A DNA stretch of 64,000 nucleotides from Streptomyces sp. GS7 (GTDB lineage Bacteria; Actinomycetota; Actinomycetes; Streptomycetales; Streptomycetaceae). The notes below the pieces were generated by a model. The model worked only from the letters and a program-made list of their open reading frames with translations. It was not told the DNA's origin and ran no database searches. The stretch's first letter is position 1. Every line of letters begins with the position of its first letter. Shown one piece after another: positions 8,331-16,046 of the stretch. Position numbers and translations under genes: made by a program. The stretch covers positions 1,667,501 to 1,731,500 of the forward strand of contig NZ_CP047146.1 of NCBI RefSeq assembly GCF_009834125.1. The letters are read 5' to 3'.

Positions 8331-9335
8331 CTACGGGGCCGGCGCCGCCGCCAGCTCCGGCGCCAGGCCCGCCGCCGCCCGGGTCACGAGCACCCGCGCC
8401 CGCGGATGCGCCGCCCCGAGAGCCCGCCGCAGCCGGGCGGCCGCCTCCTCCGCGTCGGCGGCCGGGCAGACCCCCACCAGCGCCCCGCCCCCGCCCGCCC
8501 CGCTCAGCTTCAGCGGCAGGCCGGCACCGCGCAGCGCCACCTCCCGCAGCTCCTCCAACAGCGGCGTGGACATGCCCTGGAGGTCGCGCATCGCGGCGTG
8601 CGCCTCGCCCATCGCACCGCCCAGAGCGGCCGGATCACGGCGGCGCACCGCCTCCCAGACGGCGGCGGACGCCGCGTCGCACCGCTCCCGGTACGCCGCG
8701 AGCCGGGCATCCCCGGCCGCCAGCTGCGCGCGCACCGAACGGATGTGGTCGCCGGTGTCCTTCCTGGTGGCCGAGTCGAGCACCACCACCGCCCAGTCGT
8801 CCGGGAAGTCCACCCGGCCCACGATCTCCGGCAGGCCGCTCGTCCGCCCGTCGAGCAGCAGCAGACCACCCGCGATCACCGCGAGGTGATCCATCCCGCC
8901 GCCGTTGAAGTACCCGAACTCGAACTCGTACGCCCACTGGGCCAGCGTCCGCGCGGACAGCGGCGCACCCGGCGCCGCCACCCCGGCGAACGCCCGGAAC
9001 AGCGCCACGATCAGCGCCGTCGACGACGACAGGCCGCTCGCCGCCGGCGCGTCGCTGCGCACCGTCACGGCCGGCGGGCGGGCCCCCGCTCCCGGCAGCC
9101 GCCGGCGCAGGAACGCCCACACCTCCTCCGCCCAACTGCCCGCCCCACCACCGGAACCGGACCCGCCCGGCGGCCGGGCACCCGGCGCCCGTACCGTCAC
9201 CGACGTGGTCAGATCCAGCGCCAGACTGACCGACCGGCCGCCCAGCCAGTCCAGATCCTCCCCGGACAGGCACGCCCGGCACGGCACCGCCGCGCCCCCC
9301 GCCGGAACCCCTCGAACCGCTCGCGTCATCGTCAT
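8331..9335 (-). CDS. GHMP-family sugar kinase
   Basis: About 334 residues. GHMP signatures are present in order: substrate-loop LSGEDLDWLGG (residues 23-33, a variant of the usual GEHxDYxGG), ATP loop APAASGLSSSTAL, a GGGMDHLAVIAGG segment that may carry the catalytic Asp, and the C-terminal SGAGGGGALVG loop. The family includes galactokinase, arabinokinase and heptose-7-phosphate kinase, so phosphorylation of a sugar hydroxyl is expected. The start at 9335 overlaps the stop of the NUDIX gene (ATGA), showing translational coupling. With the epimerase two genes upstream it looks like part of a sugar-activation route. Confidence 0.82.
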   Translation of the reverse strand: MTMTRAVRGVPAGGAAVPCRACLSGEDLDWLGGRSVSLALDLTTSVTVRAPGARPPGGSGSGGGAGSWAEEVWAFLRRRLPGAGARPPAVTVRSDAPAASGLSSSTALIVALFRAFAGVAAPGAPLSARTLAQWAYEFEFGYFNGGGMDHLAVIAGGLLLLDGRTSGLPEIVGRVDFPDDWAVVVLDSATRKDTGDHIRSVRAQLAAGDARLAAYRERCDAASAAVWEAVRRRDPAALGGAMGEAHAAMRDLQGMSTPLLEELREVALRGAGLPLKLSGAGGGGALVGVCPAADAEEAAARLRRALGAAHPRARVLVTRAAAGLAPELAAAPAP

Positions 9336-9826
9336 CGGGCCTGGAACTTTCCGGTCGAGCCGAACTCCCGGAACATCTCCAGGACCACAGCGGTGGGCGG
9401 ATGCAGCGGTCGCGGTGGATCCGCGAGCGCCCGGAACTGCGCACCGGTCACCTCGTCCCGGCCCGGGGACAGCTCCCCGGACCAGCGGCGGGCCCAGAAA
9501 CACAGCGCGAAGCAGTGCGTGACGTCCCCGTTGGGGTACGTCAGGGTGTGCACCTCCGGGTCGGACAGCGACCCGAAGGCTTCCAGGTCGGCCGGCGCCA
9601 CCCGCAGACCGGTCTCCTCCGCCAGCTCCCGCACGGCCGTCCCCGTGAAGTCGCTGCCCTCCTCGCACGCCCCGGCCGGCAGCTCCCACACGCCGTTGTC
9701 GGCGCGCCGCTGGAACAGCCCCCGGCCGGCCCCGTCCAGCAGCAGGACCTGCGCGCCCGGGACCAGCAGCGGCCGGCTGCCCACCTGCTGCCGCAGGGCC
9801 CAGAGATACGAGCCGACATAACTCAC
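9332..9826 (-). CDS. NUDIX hydrolase
   Basis: About 164 residues from GTG at 9826, chosen because AAGGTG lies seven bases upstream. The NUDIX box GACEEGSDFTGTAVRELAEE continues TGL. The metal-binding REL-x-EE core is intact, but the first Glu of the consensus (seven residues after the Gly) is Ser here, followed by Asp. NUDIX enzymes cleave nucleoside diphosphates linked to another group, for example nucleotide sugars. The gene sits between an epimerase and a GHMP kinase, with a 59-bp gap to the epimerase and a 4-bp overlap with the kinase, so a nucleotide-sugar substrate is a reasonable inference. Confidence 0.8.
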   Translation of the reverse strand: MSYVGSYLWALRQQVGSRPLLVPGAQVLLLDGAGRGLFQRRADNGVWELPAGACEEGSDFTGTAVRELAEETGLRVAPADLEAFGSLSDPEVHTLTYPNGDVTHCFALCFWARRWSGELSPGRDEVTGAQFRALADPPRPLHPPTAVVLEMFREFGSTGKFQAR

Positions 9827-9885
9827 CTGTACGTCACCTTGCTTCCGTTTCACGGGTATTCGTCCGCCTTCCCGGCGGCAGGCTG

Positions 9886-11016
9886 TCATGCGGCCGGCCC
9901 GGCGGCCAGCCACCCCGGCACCGCATGGGGTGTCGCGGACAGCCACCGCACATACCGCTCCACACCCGACCGGACGTCGATCCGCGGCTGCCAGCGCAGC
10001 AGTTCACGGGAGTGCGCGGTCGCGGCGTACCCCCCCAGCGGATCGCCCTGCGGCAGGGGGGTGGTGACGAACCGCGAGGCAGGGAAGTGCGGCGCGATCA
10101 GCTCACCCACCTCGCGCACCGAAGTCGGCACACCGGTACCGACGTTGACCGTCTCCCCGGCCATCCGCTCCTCGATCAGGGCCAGCGCGGTGGCCGCCGC
10201 GACATCCTCGACGTGCACCAGGTCCCGCACCTGCACCCCGCCCCCGTTGAGCCGCATCGGGCGGCCCAGCCGGGCCTGCATGGACAGCCAGGCCACCATC
10301 CACGAATGGCTGCCGGGTTTGGGGATCTGCGGATCGCCGTACACGGAGAAGTAGCGCAGCACCGCGTACTCCGGGGTGTCCGGGCCGCCCAGCAGCAGCC
10401 GCGTCTGGTGCTCGGCCCACAGCTTGGAGTTGGCGTACACCGACACCGGGAGCAGCCGCTGGTCCTCGCGGAACACCTGCGGCCCCCGTACGGAGGGATC
10501 GCCGTCCCCGTACACCGCCGCCGAGGACACCAGCACCAGCCGCCGCACCGTGGACGCCGCGGCCTCCTCCAGCACCACCTGGGTGCCCTGCACATTGGCC
10601 CGGAAGGCGATATCGGGCCGACGGGTGCAGGCGGCCACATCGGCGTACGCCGCGGCGTGCACCACATAGTCGGCGCCGTCGAGCACCGTACGCACCGCTT
10701 CGCGGTCGCAGATATCCCCGACCACCGTCTTCGCCCCGAGACCGTCCACCCCGAACAACGAGGTGTGCGCCGATTCGGGATAGGCGTCCAGCCGGTCCAG
10801 TACCGTCACCTCGGCATCCGCCCGGCGTAATAGGGCAACCAGCCGGCTGCCCACCAATCCGGCGCCACCGGTCACCACCACACGGGCGTCCCGCAGTTTC
10901 TCCAGCCGGGCCGCCACCGATTCCCCCGGATCGCCGCACGCCGCACTTCCCACGCCATTACCGGTGCCGATACCGATACCACCGGTGTTACCAGTGCCGT
11001 TCGCCGTCGCCGACAT
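9886..11016 (-). CDS. NAD-dependent epimerase/dehydratase (extended SDR)
   Basis: About 376 residues. ATG at 11016 has a GGGAGAGGG ribosome binding site. After a Gly/Thr-rich leader of about 40 residues comes the NAD fold VVVTGGAGLVGS, then VSSAAVYG and the catalytic Tyr/Lys in YANSK, as in UDP-glucose 4-epimerases and nucleotide-sugar dehydratases. It acts on a sugar nucleotide, most likely by C4 oxidation. The codon at 10830-10828 is TTA (a Leu in VALLRRA), predicting bldA control. It starts a leftward operon with the NUDIX hydrolase and GHMP kinase and is divergent from the glycosyltransferase fusion across 180 bp. Confidence 0.88.
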   Translation of the reverse strand: MSATANGTGNTGGIGIGTGNGVGSAACGDPGESVAARLEKLRDARVVVTGGAGLVGSRLVALLRRADAEVTVLDRLDAYPESAHTSLFGVDGLGAKTVVGDICDREAVRTVLDGADYVVHAAAYADVAACTRRPDIAFRANVQGTQVVLEEAAASTVRRLVLVSSAAVYGDGDPSVRGPQVFREDQRLLPVSVYANSKLWAEHQTRLLLGGPDTPEYAVLRYFSVYGDPQIPKPGSHSWMVAWLSMQARLGRPMRLNGGGVQVRDLVHVEDVAAATALALIEERMAGETVNVGTGVPTSVREVGELIAPHFPASRFVTTPLPQGDPLGGYAATAHSRELLRWQPRIDVRSGVERYVRWLSATPHAVPGWLAAGPAA

Positions 11017-11196
11017 GGAACCCTCTCCCTGTGCACGAGACCGCCCGACCTGGGCCAGCGGTCAGCATGTCGGTCGCGGAATGCCGCTACCAGAGCGCGA
11101 TTTCGGCAGTCTTGCCGCGCTCCCGGCCACCGCCGTACTGTCCGGATCCACCTGTGCCGGAATGCCCGGCACGGCGAAAAGCGCCGGAGGAAAACG

Positions 11197-13044
11197 ATGA
11201 CGCGATATCGGCTGAGCGGTGCCGTGATGACCCACCCGAAACGCCGCGCGGCAGCGGAACGCCTGGCGCAGGCCGCCCCGCCGGGCGCATTACGGGTCGT
11301 CATGGACCCGGACCCGGCCGGGAAACCGTCCGTTTTGCGGACCGCGCTGTGCGCCTGGTCGGCGATCGAGGACGGCGCCACTCATCAACTCGTCGTCCAG
11401 GACGACATGATCCTCTCCGATACGTTCTTCACCCGCGCCCGGATGGCGGTCGAAGAGATGCCGGACGCGGCCCTCGCGCTTTTCGCGCTCTGGGACTCCA
11501 GAAACGGCGCCGCGGTCCGATTCGGCGCGCTGGCCGGAGCGCGCTGGGTGGCCGCCGTCAACGAGTACTTTCCGTGCGTCGCCATCATTCTGCCCAGGGA
11601 AGTCGCCGCCGGATTCGTGGCTTTCGGCCGACGCCATCTTGACAGCTGGCCCGACGACATCCTGATGAACCACTACTTACGCGCGCACGGAATCCCCGCA
11701 TACGTTTCGGTACCCAGCCTCGCCGAACACGAGGACCACGGCAGCATCTCCGGCAATGCCTTCCGCGGACCGCGCCGTTCGGTCTGCTTTCTGCCCTCGG
11801 ACGTTCCCGGTCGCGAAGACGCCCGGCTGAGCGGACTGCGGGTGCTGCCGTTCTTCAAACACGGCGTCGCGCAGTGCGCGGTACGCGCCGGCGCCCCCGG
11901 CGACGACCCCGGCCACTGGCTCCATCTCACCTGCGCGCAATACCTGGAGGGCTGCGGCGTACGCCCCGGAAGACCGCAACCGGCCATCGTGGGAATGGCC
12001 GAAGCGAGCGGCCCCGCCGCGGCCACCGGGACCTGGCTGACGGCCTTCACGATGGGATTCGTCCAGCAGCGGGACGGCCACCGCACCACCGCACTCGACG
12101 GCGGCACCGCCCCCGCCCCCGACCCCGCCGTCCTCGCCGAGGCACTGGCCACCGTGGGCCCAGGGGGCATCAGTTACGCCCGGTCCGAGGAGCGCATCGC
12201 CGAACTGCGGGCGGAACTCGCGCAGATCACCCTCGCCGGCGTCGCGGCCGGCCGCGAGGCGGCCGACCGGCAGCGGGCCCGCCCGGCCCGCCCCCATACC
12301 GCAGCCCCCCTGCGGGTCGGCGTGCTCGGGACCGCGACCCCGCTCACGGAACACCTCGTACGGGGCCTGGCCGACGCCGGACACCGGATCACCCTCCTGG
12401 GGCGCCCCACCGCCCCCGACGAGCCCACCGCCCCCGCTCGGCCCGCCGGCCGCCCGTACGACGCGCTGCTCGACCTGACGGCCCTGACCCCCCAGCACCC
12501 GCCGGTTCCCGCCGCCGCCACTGCCGCCGACATCGTCTGCGGCACCTCCTCCACCCCCACCCTCACCCTCAAGTACCGGGACACCGCGGGGCAGTTCAGG
12601 GACGTGACCGTCCGCGTCGGGGAGCTGTACGGCCCCGGCTGCCCGCACGACACGCGGATCGGCCGCCTCGTCTGGGACGCGTTGCGCAGCTACCCGCTGA
12701 CCGTCGAGGACCCGGACGCGGAGCTGCGCCCCCTGCACGTCGGTGATCTGGTCGGCGCGCTGTCCGCGATGCTCCGCACGCCCCCGCCGGACGGGACGAC
12801 CGGGCTGGCCGACGCCCCGGTCACCGCCGCCGAACTGGCAACGGCGGTACAGACGGCGGTCCGCCCCGTACCGCTCGCCGAGGCACCGCCGACAGCGTCC
12901 GCGGCACCCCCGCGCCGTACGGAGGAGGCGCCCTGGCCCCCGGCCCCGCCCGGCTGGAAACCCGCCACGGACCTCGTCCACGGGCTGCACACCCACGCCC
13001 AGTGGCTGGCCTACGAGGGCATCCATCTCGCCCTGGACGTCTGA
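11197..13044 (+). CDS. Glycosyltransferase-like protein fused to an SDR/epimerase-like domain
   Basis: About 615 residues; ATG at 11197 follows GGAGGAAAACG. Residues 1 to about 250 resemble a small glycosyltransferase fold of the family 25/DUF type: SGAVMTHPKRR, acidic LVVQDDMILSD and WPDDILMNHYL. From about residue 365 a second part reads like a shortened Rossmann epimerase (VGVLGTATPLTEHLVRGLAD, then RVGELYGPG and LHVGDLVGALSAML), but the Gly-rich loop is poor and the Tyr-x3-Lys pair is not seen, so it may only bind. Two TTA codons (11290-11292, 11677-11679) fall in the first part. I do not recognise a named product; the activity assignment is tentative. Confidence 0.65.
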   Translation: MTRYRLSGAVMTHPKRRAAAERLAQAAPPGALRVVMDPDPAGKPSVLRTALCAWSAIEDGATHQLVVQDDMILSDTFFTRARMAVEEMPDAALALFALWDSRNGAAVRFGALAGARWVAAVNEYFPCVAIILPREVAAGFVAFGRRHLDSWPDDILMNHYLRAHGIPAYVSVPSLAEHEDHGSISGNAFRGPRRSVCFLPSDVPGREDARLSGLRVLPFFKHGVAQCAVRAGAPGDDPGHWLHLTCAQYLEGCGVRPGRPQPAIVGMAEASGPAAATGTWLTAFTMGFVQQRDGHRTTALDGGTAPAPDPAVLAEALATVGPGGISYARSEERIAELRAELAQITLAGVAAGREAADRQRARPARPHTAAPLRVGVLGTATPLTEHLVRGLADAGHRITLLGRPTAPDEPTAPARPAGRPYDALLDLTALTPQHPPVPAAATAADIVCGTSSTPTLTLKYRDTAGQFRDVTVRVGELYGPGCPHDTRIGRLVWDALRSYPLTVEDPDAELRPLHVGDLVGALSAMLRTPPPDGTTGLADAPVTAAELATAVQTAVRPVPLAEAPPTASAAPPRRTEEAPWPPAPPGWKPATDLVHGLHTHAQWLAYEGIHLALDV

Positions 13045-13084
13045 CCGGTCAACCGCCGAGACCTGTACGACGGGTCAGGTGGCC

Positions 13085-13101
13085 AGGGCCGGACAGGCCC
13101 T
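13085..13101. terminator. Weak hairpin between convergent genes
   Basis: AGGGCC-GGACA-GGCCCT stem of six base pairs, directly at the end of the family 2 glycosyltransferase gene and 40 bp after the fusion gene. It is short, so function as a terminator is only possible. Confidence 0.3.
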
Positions 13102-13975
13102 AGATGACCGGCGGCCGTCCCAGCCGCGTCATCCGCCACACCGTGCGCCAGCGCATCGGCCGCCGCCGTCCGCAGGGGGTCCGCACACCCTCCGCGAACC
13201 CGGCGGCCCATGCCCGCATGCCCGCCGCCGAGCGGCTGCGGACGGCCGTCAGGCCCGCCCAGACACCCAGATACAGCGGCACCAGCAGCACCGGCAGATG
13301 GCGCTTCGCCAGCCAGACGCGGTTTCTGGCCACCATCCGGTGGTAGACCGCGTGCCGGGTGGGCGAGGTGTACGGGTGCTGGAGCACGATCTCCGGCGCG
13401 TAGCGGATGCGCCAGCCGTCGTCCAGCGCCCGCCACGCCAGGTCGGTCTCCTCGTGTGCGTAGAAGAACTCGTCCGGCCAGCCGCCGATCCGGTCCAGCA
13501 TCGGCACGGACAGTGCGTGACCGCCGCCGAGGAAGGTGGTGACCAGGCCGCCGCGCTGCGGGTCGCCGACCCGCAGCCGGGGGACGTGGCGGCGCTGGGT
13601 CCGGCCCCGCTCGTCGGCGATGCGGAAGCTCACGACGCCCAACTGCGGGTCCCGCTCGTACAGTTCCGCCAGCCGGCTGAAGACGTCCGGGCTGATCAGC
13701 AGCCCGTCGTCGTCCAGGTCGACCACCACGTCCAGCTCGCCGAGCTTGCGCAGCTCGTCCAGGGCGACGTTCCGGCCACCGGAGACCCCCAGGTTCTCGC
13801 TCAGCGACAGGCCGGTCACGCCATCGGGAAGCGGGGGCAGCGGCGAGCCGTTGCCGACGACCACGATGTGCGTCGCCGGGAGGTCCTGCTTGGCCACCGA
13901 ATCCAGCAGCTCCTGGAGTTCGGCGGGGCGGTTCCCCATGGTCAAGATGGCGACGCCTACGCGCAGATGACGCAC
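13100..13975 (-). CDS. Family 2 glycosyltransferase
   Basis: About 291 residues from GTG at 13975, with GGACGGAG upstream. GT-A features: VGVAILTMGNRPAELQELL at the N-terminus, ENLGVSGGRNVAL, the metal/nucleotide motif VVDLDDDG, and YAHEETDLAWRA holding the likely catalytic acidic pair. A hydrophobic stretch near the C-terminus (PVLLVPLYLGVWAGL) may associate with the membrane. Such enzymes add a sugar from a nucleotide donor to a polysaccharide, lipid or small-molecule acceptor. It ends convergent with the fusion gene. No TTA codon is present, unlike three neighbouring genes. Membership in the same pathway is inferred from position. Confidence 0.85.
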   Translation of the reverse strand: MRHLRVGVAILTMGNRPAELQELLDSVAKQDLPATHIVVVGNGSPLPPLPDGVTGLSLSENLGVSGGRNVALDELRKLGELDVVVDLDDDGLLISPDVFSRLAELYERDPQLGVVSFRIADERGRTQRRHVPRLRVGDPQRGGLVTTFLGGGHALSVPMLDRIGGWPDEFFYAHEETDLAWRALDDGWRIRYAPEIVLQHPYTSPTRHAVYHRMVARNRVWLAKRHLPVLLVPLYLGVWAGLTAVRSRSAAGMRAWAAGFAEGVRTPCGRRRPMRWRTVWRMTRLGRPPVI

Positions 13976-14135
13976 AGATGAACACTCCGTCCTTGGCGGT
14001 CTCTCCAGCGATGCTAACCGCCGCCACGGACCGCGGAGTGCCACGACGCAGGCCCGGCGACATCGCCACCGGCTCGTTCCGTCGGGTCATCCCACGGGTC
14101 ATCCGCGGGTCATCCCACGAGGTCGTCCCGCGGAG

Positions 14136-14927
14136 TCATCCCTGCGGGGCGTCCTGGCCGGCGAGGGTGCTCGGTCGGCCGGCGAAGGCGATCTCCGGAC
14201 TGAACCGGTCCTCGTAGCCGTCGGCCAACTCGCGCAGCGCCGCCGCCCCGTCCCCGTAGTACGACGACCCGTGCATCACGGCCAGCGTCCTCGGCGACAG
14301 CCGGGCCAGCGACCGCATCGTGGCCACCGCCGCCGTCAGGCACGACGTCTGACGGAACAACTCCTCCGCGTCGAGCGCGGGCCCGACCAGGTCGTGATCG
14401 GTGATCGGCGGGCCGTCTCCGAGGTGGGTGAACAGATCGCCGCACAGCAGCGTGCCGGTGGTCTCCTCGAACAGTACCCGCGCCTCCCAATTGTGCGGCA
14501 CGTGCGGGGTGTTGAGGTTCATCACCCGGCGCCGCAGCACCTCCTTGCCGCCCAGGTCAAGCGTTTCACCGTGCGCCATCGGGCGCGGCGGCCGGTCGGC
14601 CAGGTCGTTGAGCGAGACCAGGCACCCCTGAAGGCCGTGCGCCACCTCGGCATGCGGGGCCGCGGCCAGGAACTCGTTCATCGCCCCGCACTCGTCGGCC
14701 TCCACATGCCCGAAGGCCAGCCAGCGCAGCTGGTCCAGCGGCACGACCCGGCCCACGGCCTCCGATACCAGGGGGAACAGCCGCCGCATGCCCGTGTGGA
14801 AGAGCAGCGGCTGCTCCGCGTCGATGAGGAACTGGTTGAACGTGAACCCCGCCGGTGCTGCCACGTCGGGAACGTAGGTGGAGATCCGGTAGATGCCGTC
14901 GGCGATCTCATCGACGCGCGTCTCCAT
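14136..14927 (-). CDS. Metallo-beta-lactamase fold protein of the oxygen-binding diiron (flavodiiron-like) type
   Basis: About 263 residues from ATG at 14927 behind a near-ideal GGAAGGAGGTG site. The metal motif is not the usual HxHxDH: GHVEADECG gives His74-x-Glu76-x-Asp78, then His145, Asp164 (18 residues later, in CGDLF) and His219 (VMHGSS). This ligand pattern is that of the diiron domain of flavodiiron proteins and ODP-type oxygen sensors. There is no C-terminal flavodoxin domain, so it is a stand-alone diiron module. Oxygen or NO binding or reduction is plausible but unproven. It is a single leftward gene. Confidence 0.82.
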   Translation of the reverse strand: METRVDEIADGIYRISTYVPDVAAPAGFTFNQFLIDAEQPLLFHTGMRRLFPLVSEAVGRVVPLDQLRWLAFGHVEADECGAMNEFLAAAPHAEVAHGLQGCLVSLNDLADRPPRPMAHGETLDLGGKEVLRRRVMNLNTPHVPHNWEARVLFEETTGTLLCGDLFTHLGDGPPITDHDLVGPALDAEELFRQTSCLTAAVATMRSLARLSPRTLAVMHGSSYYGDGAAALRELADGYEDRFSPEIAFAGRPSTLAGQDAPQG

Positions 14928-15109
14928 GGGCCGGCACCTCCTTCCGGGCAGGCCCCCCGTCCATCGTAGGGCGGCGATCCGGACCATCGCAGCCCACGCA
15001 CACACCGCGATACGCATCCTGATTCCCCCCCCGCACTCGCCAGGCAGCGCCGCGTACGTCGGGCAGCGCGGCGTACGGCTGCTGTCCGCAGCCCGCGCGG
15101 CGTGGGTGA
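14928..15109. other. Intergenic region upstream of the diiron gene
   Basis: About 180 bp holding the ribosome binding site and presumably the promoter of the leftward diiron-protein gene. I see no clear hexamers and no reading frame worth reporting. Confidence 0.3.
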
Positions 15110-15343
15110 GCACCGGCTGACTGCGGACGCCGGAGAGCCTGCTCGCCACCCGCCTGCGCGAACTGGACGCGAACTGGAGGTGCATCACGCCGATCCGGCT
15201 GCCGACCTGGCCGCCGGCTACACGTCCCCCGAAGTCCCGCCGGGCACCGCGCGCCGAGCTGACTCACCGGGCGCATCGCGGACGGCGCCGGCCTGTCGGT
15301 GCCCGGCCGCGCAACGGTGCCGCCGGCCCGTACTGGATCTGAC
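15110..15343 (+). pseudogene. Decayed mycothiol-dependent maleylpyruvate isomerase-like fragment
   Basis: Pieces of one protein family appear in different frames of the same strand: SLLATRLRELD, then after a frameshift RELEVHHAD and LAAGYTSPE, then TGRIADGAGLSVPG, and finally YWI before a stop. These are the middle and end signatures I associate with the maleylpyruvate isomerase (MDMPI/DinB-like) family. The first shift coincides with an 11-bp direct duplication, cgcgaactgga, at 15157-15178. The large middle part is missing. It is a relic with no coding function. Confidence 0.6.
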
Positions 15344-15541
15344 ACCGGAAGCACGGGACCGCGCGGCCGGGCGTCCAGGGGACCGGGTGTACCGCTCTCG
15401 GTGCCCGGCGCGGCCTGAATGGGGGCGTGCGCTTCTCCCAGGGCGCCGTGCGATGTGCCACACGGCGGTATGGCGATTCCCGAGGGGCGGGATGTCTAGG
15501 AGCGGCTGGGGTGGGCAGGGGAGCGGGACGGTCCGGTGTAC

Positions 15542-15567
15542 GGAATACGGTGCGGGTCGATCCCGTT
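15542..15567 (+). promoter_or_regulatory. Putative SigR promoter of thioredoxin gene
   Basis: GGAAT at 15542-15546 and GTT at 15565-15567 are separated by exactly 18 bases, which matches the Streptomyces SigR (thiol-oxidative stress) consensus. It lies 77 bp before the thioredoxin start codon. Thioredoxin genes are classical SigR targets, so the context supports the site. The leader downstream carries short GGACACCGACC direct repeats near 15586-15615. Confidence 0.7.
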
Positions 15568-15644
15568 GCGGATACCGGACACCGACCGGACCGACGGGAC
15601 ACCGACCCGGACATCGTCAGCAGACCGGAAGCAGGGAAGCGCGT

Positions 15645-16046
15645 ATGAGCACCGTGGAGCTCACCAAGGACAACTTCGACGAGATCGTCTCCGGCAACGA
15701 TTTCGTCCTGATCGACTTCTGGGCCGAGTGGTGCGGGCCCTGCAAGCGGTTCGGCCCGATCTTCGAGAAGTCGTCCGAGAAGCACGACGACCTGGTCTTC
15801 GCCAAGGTCGACACCGAAGCGGAGCCCGAGCTGGCCGCCGCCTTCGAGATCCAGTCCATCCCGACCCTGATGATCGTCCGGGACAACATCGCGGTGTTCG
15901 CCCAGCCCGGCGCGCTGCCGGAATCCGCCCTGGAGGACGTGATCGGCCAGGCCCGCGGACTCGACATGGACGAGGTCCGGGCGTCGGTCGCCGAAGCCCA
16001 GGCCCAGCAGGCGGCCCAGCAGGGAGAGCAGGCGCAGGCCGAGTGA
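15645..16046 (+). CDS. trx: Thioredoxin
   Basis: About 133 residues. The redox-active WCGPC motif has cysteines 30 and 33, in FWAEWCGPCKRFGP, and the cis-Pro loop is IQSIPTLMI. It reduces protein disulphides in the cytosol with electrons from thioredoxin reductase. Length is slightly above the 105-110 residue norm because of a C-terminal Ala/Gln/Glu-rich helix (EAQAQQAAQQGEQAQAE). A SigR-type promoter lies upstream. The stop overlaps the start of the next gene by four bases, so a phosphatase-like protein is co-translated. Confidence 0.92.
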   Translation: MSTVELTKDNFDEIVSGNDFVLIDFWAEWCGPCKRFGPIFEKSSEKHDDLVFAKVDTEAEPELAAAFEIQSIPTLMIVRDNIAVFAQPGALPESALEDVIGQARGLDMDEVRASVAEAQAQQAAQQGEQAQAE

